Position numbers and translations under genes: made by a program. The notes under the pieces are model-generated. The model ran no database searches. It had not been told where the DNA came from and worked only from the letters and a program-made list of their open reading frames with translations. DNA of 8,527 bases from Candidatus Ectomicrobium neotermitis (GTDB lineage: Bacteria; Elusimicrobiota; Endomicrobiia; Endomicrobiales; Endomicrobiaceae), in NCBI GenBank assembly GCA_031283745.1, contig JAITBH010000112.1, forward strand, positions 1-8,527, read 5' to 3'. Positions 1 through 6,285 of the stretch are shown piece by piece. The first letter of the stretch is position 1. The number at the start of each line of letters is the position of its first letter.

Positions 1-641
1 GTCATAACTTGGAAAACTTTCCGCTCAGAAAAATCCATTATCTTGCTAATTATCTGCCGAGAATAATCCGGCAGCGGCGAGGTGATTTCATTTGAAAGCA
101 AAAAGTCTATCTCGTCGGCTTTTACCGATGTGCTTTCTCTGCCGCGAGAAACTCTTAACGCCAAAGCGGCTGCTATAGTTGAGATAATAGTTACCGCAAA
201 CTTAAACGCTTTTGCACATCTGACCACAAAAGGCAAAACGATCTCAGAAATTTTTTGAGCATTATATCGGGCTATAGTTTTTGGAATGATATTTCCAATT
301 ATCAAAGTTGCAATCACTGCTGCTGCGGGCAAAATCAAATCTTTCTCGACAAAAAATAATATCGGTGCGCCCGAAAAATTTAAGTCAGCGGCAATTGATG
401 TCGCAAGAATGCTCACTGCAACAACCAACAAGTTCACCCAAATTTCTATGGCAGTTATGGTCTTGTCATAATTGTTTTCCCAAAACACCGCATACTTTAA
501 CAGTTGCGGTTTTTTTGTTTTCAGCTCTTTAAGTTGCCTGCCTGTCAAACTCACAATTGCCGTTTCAGACATATTAAAAAGCACCAGCAATCCCAGCGAC
601 ACAATTGAGAGAATAAATTTTGCTATCACCAAAGCGCTCAT
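1..641 (-). CDS. CNNM/CorC-family membrane protein, second paralogue (C-terminus outside window)
   Basis: Partial gene with 213 whole codons before the left edge. It is a DUF21/CNNM transmembrane domain protein of the CorC/HlyC type, a family linked to Mg2+ (or Co2+) transport at the cytoplasmic membrane. The first helix covers about residues 5-24 and is followed by the family signature NMSETAIVSL (S25, E26). A second hydrophobic stretch at about 64-84 carries N70, and a third at about 102-120 ends in GNIIPKTIAR. The last visible residues (FSERKVFQVM) match the usual entry to the CBS-pair domain, so that domain probably follows outside the window. The usual GExxPK motif reads GNIIPK here, so N117 replaces the conserved Glu. 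The ATG overlaps the TGA stop of the upstream paralogue as ATGA, so translation is probably coupled. I see no clear Shine-Dalgarno beyond a G-rich run. Family call is firm; substrate is inferred. Confidence 0.88.
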   Translation of the reverse strand, partial: MSALVIAKFILSIVSLGLLVLFNMSETAIVSLTGRQLKELKTKKPQLLKYAVFWENNYDKTITAIEIWVNLLVVAVSILATSIAADLNFSGAPILFFVEKDLILPAAAVIATLIIGNIIPKTIARYNAQKISEIVLPFVVRCAKAFKFAVTIISTIAAALALRVSRGRESTSVKADEIDFLLSNEITSPLPDYSRQIISKIMDFSERKVFQVM

Positions 642-1657
642 TTTTTTGCCCCCGCAGGATTTTTCCCCAGCTCATACTCATCGACAATTTCTCCAACAAG
701 TTCCTCCAAAATGTTTTCAAGCGTCACAAAGCCGATTGTCCCATCGCCTTCTTTAATAAAAGCGATATGCGTCTCCCCAGACTGCATTTTGTTTAGCAGC
801 TCATTTATTTTTTTTGCACCGTCGATAAAGTAAGGCTCTTTGATTAGCTGCTTAATAATTTGCGGCTCGTTTTTTTCTAAAGCACCCAACACTTCTTTTA
901 TGTGGACATAGCCGATAACATTGTTTGGTGCATTTTTATAAACAGGAACGCGGCTTTTTGAAGTGTGTATCACCAGATCAAGAAAGCTCTCATCGTCAAG
1001 GTCAATGTCTACCGCCTCCATCTGCTCAAGGGGATGCATAATTTTTTTGACGGAAATTTCTCCAAAGCTCAAAGTCCGCTGGAGCATCTTTTGCGTTTCA
1101 TTGTCAAAGGCGCCGGTGGTTCCGCCCTCATCGATAATGTTTTTTGCCTCCTCTTTGCTGAGTTCGCCAGACAAAGAGCCTGAGGTTTTTGGGGAGATAA
1201 TTTCGACAAGTTTGATGATTGGATAAATGAAAGGTTTGAAAAGTTTTTCTATTTTGGAGAGTTTTCCGACGGCAAATACTGTTACTTTTTGTGCGTGTTT
1301 TCGGGCATAAATTTTCGGGCTAATTTCCCCGGCGGTAAGAATTACGAATGTCGTCAGCAGCCAAGTCGCAAATTCAACGATATGCCGATCGATCATAAAA
1401 AAAGCCTGCCGAGCTACATAGGCAGACAAGAAACTCATAAACATATCAGCGATGACATTGATGGTTAGTATAAGTGAAAGCAGATAAAACGGGGATTTGA
1501 GCCAAGTGCTTAGGCTGTCGGCAAGTTTCGGTTTTTGGGCGATAAGTTTTTTCACGCGGACTCTTGAGAGGCTTGTTATCGCAATTTCGGATGCCGACAT
1601 AAAAGCCGATATGCAAAGAAAAACCAAGAAAAAAAATGTCCCTAAGAGAATAAGCAT
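638..1657 (-). CDS. CNNM/CorC-family membrane protein with CBS pair (hemolysin C-like)
   Basis: 339-residue protein of the CNNM/CorC (HlyC, YbeX-neighbour) family, proposed to move or sense Mg2+ across the inner membrane. Residues 1-150 form the DUF21 membrane domain: helices at about 2-22, 56-82 and 92-112, signature SASEIAITSLSR (21-32), N67, and GEISPKIYA (110-118), with E111 present. A linker leads to a CBS pair at about 203-325, with the hallmarks KKIMHPLEQM (204-213), SRVPVY (235-240) and GFVTLENILEELVGEI.DEYE (309-329). The protein ends 10 residues after that, so the CorC_HlyC transporter-associated domain of about 80 residues found in 420-440-residue relatives is absent. Its 5' end overlaps ybeY by 16 bp and its stop overlaps the next paralogue by 4 bp. 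A ybeY-corC neighbourhood is also known from gammaproteobacteria. The start is the first ATG; an AGGA lies upstream at somewhat long spacing (about 12 nt). Confidence 0.94.
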   Translation of the reverse strand: MLILLGTFFFLVFLCISAFMSASEIAITSLSRVRVKKLIAQKPKLADSLSTWLKSPFYLLSLILTINVIADMFMSFLSAYVARQAFFMIDRHIVEFATWLLTTFVILTAGEISPKIYARKHAQKVTVFAVGKLSKIEKLFKPFIYPIIKLVEIISPKTSGSLSGELSKEEAKNIIDEGGTTGAFDNETQKMLQRTLSFGEISVKKIMHPLEQMEAVDIDLDDESFLDLVIHTSKSRVPVYKNAPNNVIGYVHIKEVLGALEKNEPQIIKQLIKEPYFIDGAKKINELLNKMQSGETHIAFIKEGDGTIGFVTLENILEELVGEIVDEYELGKNPAGAKK

Positions 1658-2064
1658 TTATATAGTTTGTCCTGAACCTCAAACATCTTTTTTTTATTTT
1701 GCTCGTCGTAATCGCTATACCCGCAAAGGTGCAAAACGCCGTGCAATGACAAATACATCACTTCCTCAATTAACGTATTTCCAAAATATTCTGCCTGCTT
1801 TATCAGACGCTCATCAGCAATATAAATATCCCCAATCATCAACTTTGTGTCTATCAAAAAGGCAATCACATCCGTAACTTGTGGTGTATTTCTATAAGTC
1901 GTATTCAACTCTTTAATCTCTGCATTGCTCACCAAAATAAAATTTATCCGATAGGTCTTTTTGCCCTCGTGTTTAAGCACCGCCCGTGCAGCTTTTTTTA
2001 TTGGCGGCTCCAACTTTCTGATAAACCCAAAAACCCCAATATTTTTAACTATCTTTTTTTTCAT
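1642..2064 (-). CDS. ybeY: Endoribonuclease YbeY (16S rRNA maturation factor)
   Basis: Single-strand-specific, metal-dependent endoribonuclease acting in 16S rRNA 3'-end maturation and ribosome quality control in the cytoplasm. With the start chosen here it has 140 residues. Visible family signatures are LNxxYR (53-58), TDVIAFL (64-70), GDI (78-80) and the zinc motif HGVLHLCGYSD (108-118). The first two ligands are H108 and H112, but the third position, normally His in HGxLHLxGYDH, is Asp (D118). I recall the same Asp form in Bacteroidota relatives, so the enzyme is probably still metal-binding. A longer reading from ATG 2076 is possible (144 residues), but GAGGA lies inside those extra codons, 5 nt before the ATG at 2064, which favours the shorter form. 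It overlaps the HD gene upstream by 20 bp and the CNNM gene downstream by 16 bp. Confidence 0.95.
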   Translation of the reverse strand: MKKKIVKNIGVFGFIRKLEPPIKKAARAVLKHEGKKTYRINFILVSNAEIKELNTTYRNTPQVTDVIAFLIDTKLMIGDIYIADERLIKQAEYFGNTLIEEVMYLSLHGVLHLCGYSDYDEQNKKKMFEVQDKLYKCLFS

Positions 2065-3520
2065 CGTTTTCCTCATACTTAATTCGTGAGTGATGCATTC
2101 TCAGCAGCACTGAGGTGATATTCTCTTTTATCAACTCCAACTCCTTAAAAGTTATCGGGCATTCGCAAAACTGCTCATCCTCAATTTTTGCCGCCACAAT
2201 TCTGTTTACCATTTCGCTAATTTTTGAGCTCGTCGGCTCATCGATTGCCCTGCTTGCGGCCTCACAAGAATCCGCCAACATCAGTATTGCCGCCATTTTG
2301 CTCTGCGGTTTTGGACCGGGATACCTACAATCATTTTCATTTAAATCAATATCGTCCTCATCCTGACCTTGCGACGCTTTGTTGAAAAAATAAGACATCA
2401 CAGTTGTCCCGTGATGAGAGACGATACAATCAATAATGTCATTGTCGATATTATATTTCTTAGCAAGTGCCACCCCGTCTTTGATATGTGAAATTAGAAT
2501 TAACGTTGACATTGTCGTCGTCAAATCGTCGTGAGGGTTATGCCCGCCTCCCTGATTTTCAATAAAGTATTCGGGATTTTTTAGTTTGCCAATATCGTGA
2601 TAGTAAGAAATGACCCGTGCCAAAATTGGGTTTTCGCCTATAGCTTGAGCGGCTTGTTCGGCAATGGTGGCGGTTTGTAGGGAGTGGTGATAAGTTCCGG
2701 GAGCTTTCAACATCAAGGTTTTAAGCAGCGGATTATTAAAATCGGCGAGTTCGATAAGTTTGATATTGGTTGTGCGGGAAAAAAGTCTTTCAAAGATGGG
2801 CATTATCACCAGCAAAATTGTCAGCACCAAAAGTCCATTTAGCAAGCCGTAATACATATTCCTTTGATACTGCCAAAACGGGTAAAACTTGAGCAGATAA
2901 AACATTGTGATGATAACTACATTTACCCCAGTCGTGATCACTGCTGCGATAACAAAATCCCACCGGTTTCTGATTTTTTTTGCCTTTGTCAAAACCGCCG
3001 CCCCCCCGCCGAGCATAATCACAAAAATATCAAAACGCATACCGCTCAAAAACGCCGCTATCAGCGACAAAATGACGGCATAAATTAGCCCCAGCCGCGG
3101 GCATAAAAGCATAACGCCCATAATCACAAAAGCACTTATGGGAAACACTAAAACTGAAGAGTAATGGCGGAAAACATTTATTAGCACGATTGCGATAATC
3201 AGGTTTAAGCAAGTTAAAACCACTGCATCATTATCGCTGGCTATGGAGGGCTCTTTTCTGGTCTCAAAAATAAACACATATGCAATCACTAAAGTCAAAA
3301 TGCCGACGGAAAGGAGATTTGCATAAGAGTAGGGCATTCCGGCGGCAATTAAAAAGTATGTGATTATGAAAGTTAAAAGAACGGACAACACAATCGGAAC
3401 TTTTATCTCGGCTGCAAGGAACCGTTTGGTATTTCTTATCACTGGGCCTTTTTTTTCAGAGTCAAAACTTTTGGCAAGATTTATCAAAAAGTCTCTTACC
3501 CACAACTTAATTTTGTCCAC
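2045..3520 (-). CDS. 7TM-HD phosphohydrolase, PgpH/YqfF-like, lacking the extracellular sensor domain
   Basis: Inner-membrane protein with a cytoplasmic HD phosphohydrolase domain. Characterised relatives (Listeria PgpH) hydrolyse cyclic di-AMP; that activity is inferred here. Residue numbers count from the upstream TTG at 3547; subtract 9 for the start chosen. About seven or eight hydrophobic segments lie between 50 and 255, followed by the HD domain from about 270. Key residues are H287/H288 in GTYHHSL, the H317-D318 pair in YYHDIGK followed by FIENQ, H353, H378-H379 in SHHGTT, the RYPGPKPQSK motif (408-417) and D426. The protein is about 490 residues, against about 700 in typical PgpH, because the N-terminal extracellular 7TMR-HDED region is missing: membrane helices begin only about 50 residues in. 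The GTG start at 3520 is chosen because TGAGGT sits 4 nt upstream; the longer TTG reading has no visible ribosome binding site. The downstream neighbour ybeY is a common partner of this family. Confidence 0.93.
   Translation of the reverse strand: MDKIKLWVRDFLINLAKSFDSEKKGPVIRNTKRFLAAEIKVPIVLSVLLTFIITYFLIAAGMPYSYANLLSVGILTLVIAYVFIFETRKEPSIASDNDAVVLTCLNLIIAIVLINVFRHYSSVLVFPISAFVIMGVMLLCPRLGLIYAVILSLIAAFLSGMRFDIFVIMLGGGAAVLTKAKKIRNRWDFVIAAVITTGVNVVIITMFYLLKFYPFWQYQRNMYYGLLNGLLVLTILLVIMPIFERLFSRTTNIKLIELADFNNPLLKTLMLKAPGTYHHSLQTATIAEQAAQAIGENPILARVISYYHDIGKLKNPEYFIENQGGGHNPHDDLTTTMSTLILISHIKDGVALAKKYNIDNDIIDCIVSHHGTTVMSYFFNKASQGQDEDDIDLNENDCRYPGPKPQSKMAAILMLADSCEAASRAIDEPTSSKISEMVNRIVAAKIEDEQFCECPITFKELELIKENITSVLLRMHHSRIKYEENDEKKDS
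2070..2074 (-). promoter_or_regulatory. Ribosome binding site deciding the ybeY start
   Basis: The minus strand reads GAGGA here, followed by the 5-nt spacer AAACG and ATG at 2064. The site overlaps the more upstream ATG at 2076 (ATGAGGAAAACGATG), so the upstream ATG is unlikely to be the main start. It lies inside the 3' end of the HD gene, consistent with translational coupling. Confidence 0.6.
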
Positions 3521-3524
3521 ATTG

Positions 3525-3530
3525 ACCTCA
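3525..3530 (-). promoter_or_regulatory. Ribosome binding site deciding the HD-gene start
   Basis: The minus strand reads TGAGGT, then CAAT, then GTG (3520-3518). This is a much better initiation context than the TTG at 3547, which follows the aspS stop by only 2 nt with no purine-rich site. The call moves the start of the 7TM-HD gene inward by nine codons. Confidence 0.55.
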
Positions 3531-3549
3531 CTTAACTTTGCGAGCAACT

Positions 3550-5316
3550 TTATTTAGCAGCCTGCTTGAGAGAAATTTTGATACCAAGTTCTCGGAGCTG
3601 CTTTTCTCCAACTGGGGACGGCGCATTTGAGAGAGGGTCGAGAGCTTTTTGTGTTTTAGGAAACGCTATCACCTCTCTTATCGACTCTTCCCCGCATATC
3701 AGTGCGCACATTCTGTCAAAGCCCAAGGCTATCCCCCCGTGAGGAGGAGCCCCGTAAGAAAGTGCGTCAAGCAAAAACCCAAATTTTTCTTTTGCAGCCT
3801 CAGGCGATATGTTTAACAAATCAAAAACCTTTTCCTGCACATCTTTACGGTGAATCCTTATCGACCCCCCGCCTAACTCCACCCCGTTTAGCACAATGTC
3901 ATAAGCCCTTGCCCTCAAATTTTTGGCATTTTCCTCATTCAAAATCTCTCCCGCTTTTGGCGATGTGAAAGGGTGATGGAGGGCAGACCACTTATGTTCT
4001 GTGTTATCCCACTCAAAAAGCGGGAAATCTACAACCCACAAAAAGTCGAACTTTTTCCTGTCTATCAAACCCAAGTCCTTGCCCATTTTTAATCTCAAAG
4101 CTCCAAGCCCTTGTGCTGCGATTTTTTCGTCGTCAGCCAAAAACACCACCAAGTCCCCTTTTTTTGCCCCAAGTTTGGCGATAATTGTCTTAATTTCCTC
4201 ATCTTTGAAGTATTTGACGATATTTGATTCCGCCCCGGTGTCCGTGATTTTCATCCAAGCTAGCCCTTTTGCACCAAAATCTCCTACAAATTTAGTCAGC
4301 CCGTCAATTTCGGATCTTGAAAGCACCGCACCCTTAGGTATCGCCAACCCTCTCACGCATTTTCCTTTAGCCAAAACATTGGCAAAAACGCTAAACCCGC
4401 AGTTTTTTAGCTCCTCGCTAAAGTCCGCAATTTCCATTTCAAACCTTGTGTCAGGCTTATCCGACCCATACTTGAGCATAGCCTCAGCATAAGAAATCCG
4501 CTTAAAAGGGGTTTTTATGTCTAAATCCACCGTCTGCTTAAAAGCCCAAGCCAGCATTTTTTCCGTTACTCCGATAATGTCCTCTTCATCGATAAAAGAC
4601 ATTTCCATATCAATCTGCGTAAATTCCAGCTGTCTATCAGCCCTCAAGTCCTCATCTCTAAAGCAGCGGGCAATTTGATAATACTTGTCAAAGCCCGACA
4701 CCATAAGAATTTGCTTAAAAAGTTGCGGACTTTGGGGCAAAGCGTAAAAACTCCCGTGATGGATTCTTGACGGCACGAGAAAATCCCTTGCCCCTTCGGG
4801 TGTCGACTTGGTCAAAAACGGAGTTTCAATCTCTAAAAACCCTTCATTATTGAGGAAATCCCTCACAGCTTTTGAAAGTTTATGCCTAACAATGAAATTT
4901 TTCTGGAAAACGGGGCGGCGGAGGTCTAAATATCGATATTTGAGCCGAATTTCCTCAGAAACATCGCTCCAATCTGATATTTCAAATGGCAAAGCGGGCG
5001 AGGAATTTAAAATTTCAAGCTCTGAGACCACCAATTCCGCATCTCCTGTGGGCATATGCGGGTTTATTGTTCCATCGGGTCTCTGTCTAAGTTTGCCTTT
5101 TGTCCAGATGGCATATTCGCTTCTCATTTTTTCCGCCGCGGCAAAAATTTCTTTCCGCTCAGGCTCAAAAACCACCTGCAAAATGCCTTCTCTATCCCTC
5201 AAATCGATAAAAATGACACCGCCGTGATCCCGCCGTGAGTGCACCCACCCGCAAACCTGAATTTCCTTGCCGATATCCTCTTTTCTAATCTCCCCGCAAT
5301 ACATACTCCGTTTCAT
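3550..5316 (-). CDS. aspS: Aspartyl-tRNA synthetase
   Basis: Class IIb aminoacyl-tRNA synthetase that charges tRNA-Asp with aspartate in the cytoplasm. The 588 residues match the usual bacterial length of about 590. The N-terminal OB-fold anticodon-binding domain covers about 1-105 (VCGWVHSRRDHGGVIFIDLRDREG at 21-44). The catalytic core contains the QSPQLFKQ aspartate-site segment (195-202), motif 2 (FRDEDLRADRQLEFTQID, 219-236) and motif 3 (GIALGFDRM, 528-536). The bacterial GAD insertion lies between about 290 and 420. H31 in the RRDHGG segment is the residue type associated with non-discriminating AspRS, which also charges tRNA-Asn and needs GatCAB; this is an inference. AGGAGA lies 6 nt before the ATG and overlaps the TAG stop of the upstream Nudix gene. 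The HD gene follows after 29 nt. Confidence 0.98.
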   Translation of the reverse strand: MKRSMYCGEIRKEDIGKEIQVCGWVHSRRDHGGVIFIDLRDREGILQVVFEPERKEIFAAAEKMRSEYAIWTKGKLRQRPDGTINPHMPTGDAELVVSELEILNSSPALPFEISDWSDVSEEIRLKYRYLDLRRPVFQKNFIVRHKLSKAVRDFLNNEGFLEIETPFLTKSTPEGARDFLVPSRIHHGSFYALPQSPQLFKQILMVSGFDKYYQIARCFRDEDLRADRQLEFTQIDMEMSFIDEEDIIGVTEKMLAWAFKQTVDLDIKTPFKRISYAEAMLKYGSDKPDTRFEMEIADFSEELKNCGFSVFANVLAKGKCVRGLAIPKGAVLSRSEIDGLTKFVGDFGAKGLAWMKITDTGAESNIVKYFKDEEIKTIIAKLGAKKGDLVVFLADDEKIAAQGLGALRLKMGKDLGLIDRKKFDFLWVVDFPLFEWDNTEHKWSALHHPFTSPKAGEILNEENAKNLRARAYDIVLNGVELGGGSIRIHRKDVQEKVFDLLNISPEAAKEKFGFLLDALSYGAPPHGGIALGFDRMCALICGEESIREVIAFPKTQKALDPLSNAPSPVGEKQLRELGIKISLKQAAK

Positions 5317-5325
5317 TGATTTCTC

Positions 5326-5886
5326 CTATTTGTTGATTTCTTCAATCAGCTTAAAAGGCACCAAGTTATGCCAAAAAAGCAGTGCAATTACAGTTTTGCA
5401 ATCGCGAATTTTGCCTGCAAACAACATATCTATCGCTTCCCCAATAGGCAAAATTTCCTTGTTGACAATTTCGTCAACATCAGGCTGGCTTTTGCCCTCT
5501 GTGAGGTCAAAAGCTGCATAGATATGTAGGAGTTCGGTAGAAAAAGTTGTGGAAGGGTAGAAAGAAATCATCTTTTGGAAGGTTTTTGCTTTATACCCAG
5601 TCTCTTCTTTGAGTTCCCTTCTGATAGCTTTGAGGGGGTTTTCGCCCTTTTCAAGTTTTCCAGCGGGCAGCTCTAAGGTTATCTCATTGATGGGGTATCG
5701 ATACTGTTTTACAAGCACAATCAGTCTTTCGTCTAAAAACGGCAGCACGGCTGCTGCCCCCGGGTGACCCAAATACTCCCTTTTAGACATATGCTTATTG
5801 GGCAACATCACATCATCACAATAAAAATCAACTGCTTTACCTTTGTGAAGTAAGTTTTTTTTAACCAACTTCTCCTTCATAATCAT
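5326..5886 (-). CDS. Nudix hydrolase, ADP-ribose pyrophosphatase type
   Basis: 186-residue cytoplasmic Nudix hydrolase, most like the NudF/ADP-ribose pyrophosphatase group that cleaves ADP-ribose to AMP and ribose 5-phosphate. The Nudix box is complete at residues 76-98: G76, E82, R90-E91, E94-E95 and G97, matching GX5EX7REUXEEXGU. Upstream are the family segments PGAAAVLPF (42-50) and VKQYRYPINEITLELPAG (59-76). The segment SFYPSTTFSTE (108-118) after the box is typical of ADP-ribose or sugar-nucleotide Nudix enzymes, with P111 in the specificity region. The start is ATG 5886, with AAGGAG 8 nt upstream; an in-frame ATG two codons later is the alternative. It appears to be the first gene of the leftward operon, with aspS only 9 nt downstream. 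Substrate assignment is by family resemblance. Confidence 0.93.
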   Translation of the reverse strand: MIMKEKLVKKNLLHKGKAVDFYCDDVMLPNKHMSKREYLGHPGAAAVLPFLDERLIVLVKQYRYPINEITLELPAGKLEKGENPLKAIRRELKEETGYKAKTFQKMISFYPSTTFSTELLHIYAAFDLTEGKSQPDVDEIVNKEILPIGEAIDMLFAGKIRDCKTVIALLFWHNLVPFKLIEEINK

Positions 5887-5927
5887 AATTTTGGCTCCTT
5901 TTTTTTCGATGCTTCTAACTTTTGGCG

Positions 5928-5933
5928 ATTATA
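5928..5933 (-). promoter_or_regulatory. Candidate -10 box of the leftward operon
   Basis: The minus strand reads TATAAT, a perfect sigma-70-type -10 hexamer, 41 nt before the Nudix ATG. This would give a leader of roughly 35 nt. No good TTGACA lies 16-18 bp upstream; that position is occupied by the first 25-bp repeat copy (5941-5965). The -35 element is therefore either weak or replaced by an activator. Confidence 0.5.
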
Positions 5934-5940
5934 CTAAATC

Positions 5941-6015
5941 GAACGGCTTTGCAGGCGTTCCACCTGAACGGCTTTGCAGGCGTCCCACCTGAACGGCTTT
6001 GCAGGCGTCCCACCT
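5941..6015. repeat. Three tandem 25-bp direct repeats
   Basis: Three head-to-tail copies of a 25-bp unit, GAACGGCTTTGCAGGCGTYC followed by CACCT, at 5941-5965, 5966-5990 and 5991-6015. Copies 2 and 3 are identical; copy 1 differs by one base (GTTCC for GTCCC). A further GA begins an aborted fourth copy. Each unit contains CAGG...CCTG, a short inverted repeat with a 7-nt loop. The unit length is not a multiple of three and no gene covers the stretch. A degenerate relative (AAACGCCTTTGTGGACGG) may lie at about 6067-6086. Confidence 0.95.
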
Positions 6016-6019
6016 GAGG

Positions 6020-6047
6020 GGTTAGTGATTAGTGGTTAGTGGTTAGT
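6020..6047 (+). repeat. Heptamer cluster, GGTTAGT orientation (4 copies)
   Basis: Four contiguous 7-bp units: GGTTAGT, GATTAGT, GGTTAGT, GGTTAGT. This is the left arm of the larger inverted repeat. The same heptamer appears in the opposite orientation in three clusters to the right. Confidence 0.93.
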
Positions 6048-6196
6048 CAACTGCAACGGCAACGACAAACGCCTTTGTGGACGGGCTGGAAGCCCCCTTT
6101 CTAAAGGGGGTGCCGCCGGCAGGCGGCGGGGGTTTGTCTTTGCCGTGTCGTGGTCTTTGTCTTTAACTATCCACTAACCACTAACCACTGATCACT
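6024..6196. repeat. Concentric imperfect palindrome, about 173 bp
   Basis: The outer arms 6024-6047 and 6173-6196 are complementary over 24 bp with one mismatch. The next arms, 6057-6070 (CGGCAACGACAAAC) and 6132-6145, are complementary over 14 bp with one mismatch. The core holds GC-rich hairpins. All arms centre close to 6101-6120, so the block could fold as one long cruciform or RNA hairpin. It resembles a non-autonomous palindromic repeat element; I see no transposase and no clear target-site duplication. Confidence 0.85.
6090..6135. repeat. GC-rich hairpin core with alternative pairings
   Basis: Hairpin 1 pairs CCCCCTTT (6093-6100) with AAAGGGGG (6103-6110). Hairpin 2 pairs GCCGCC (6112-6117) with GGCGGC (6122-6127) around the loop GGCA. 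The C-run 6093-6097 can instead pair with a second G-run at 6128-6132, extended by flanking A-T and G-T pairs, so the two folds are mutually exclusive. No U-run follows on either strand that would make it a convincing intrinsic terminator. Confidence 0.8.
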
Positions 6197-6273
6197 GTCG
6201 TTCAGGTCGTTGACTAACCACTAACCACTAACCACTTTCGTTCCACTGTCGTCCTCACTAACCACTGATCACT
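6166..6273 (-). repeat. Three heptamer clusters, ACTAACC orientation, with short spacers
   Basis: Cluster 1 (6166-6196) reads ACTATCC, ACTAACC, ACTAACC, ACTGATC, ACT. A 16-nt spacer (6197-6212) follows. Cluster 2 (6213-6236) is ACTAACC three times plus ACT. A 20-nt spacer (6237-6256) follows. Cluster 3 (6257-6273) is ACTAACC, ACTGATC, ACT. Clusters 1 and 3 end identically in ACTGATCACT. The spacers differ, although both contain TCGTT. Cluster 3 occupies the -35 region of the rightward promoter candidate. Confidence 0.93.
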
Positions 6274-6285
6274 CGCCGTAAAATG

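Noticed and set aside
286..756. Plus-strand ORFs of 61, 74 and 94 codons near the left end
   Set aside because: They lie opposite the two CNNM genes, whose family motifs are clear, and have no domain of their own.
4001..4492. Plus-strand ORF of 163 codons inside aspS
   Set aside because: It is antisense to the conserved catalytic and GAD regions of aspS, with Ser/Pro-rich content typical of a shadow frame.
5941..6015. Possible CRISPR array (25-bp direct repeats)
   Set aside because: The copies are directly adjacent with no spacers, and no cas gene is present. The heptamer clusters to the right have spacers but units are too short and uneven.
6020..6047. Telomere-like repeat
   Set aside because: TTAGTGG resembles telomeric heptamers superficially, but there are only four copies, they occur in both orientations and lie inside the chromosome between genes.
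6093..6132. Intrinsic terminator from the GC-rich hairpins
   Set aside because: No T-run follows on the plus strand beyond a short TTTGTCTTT, and none on the minus strand. It also lies between divergent genes, where no transcript should end.
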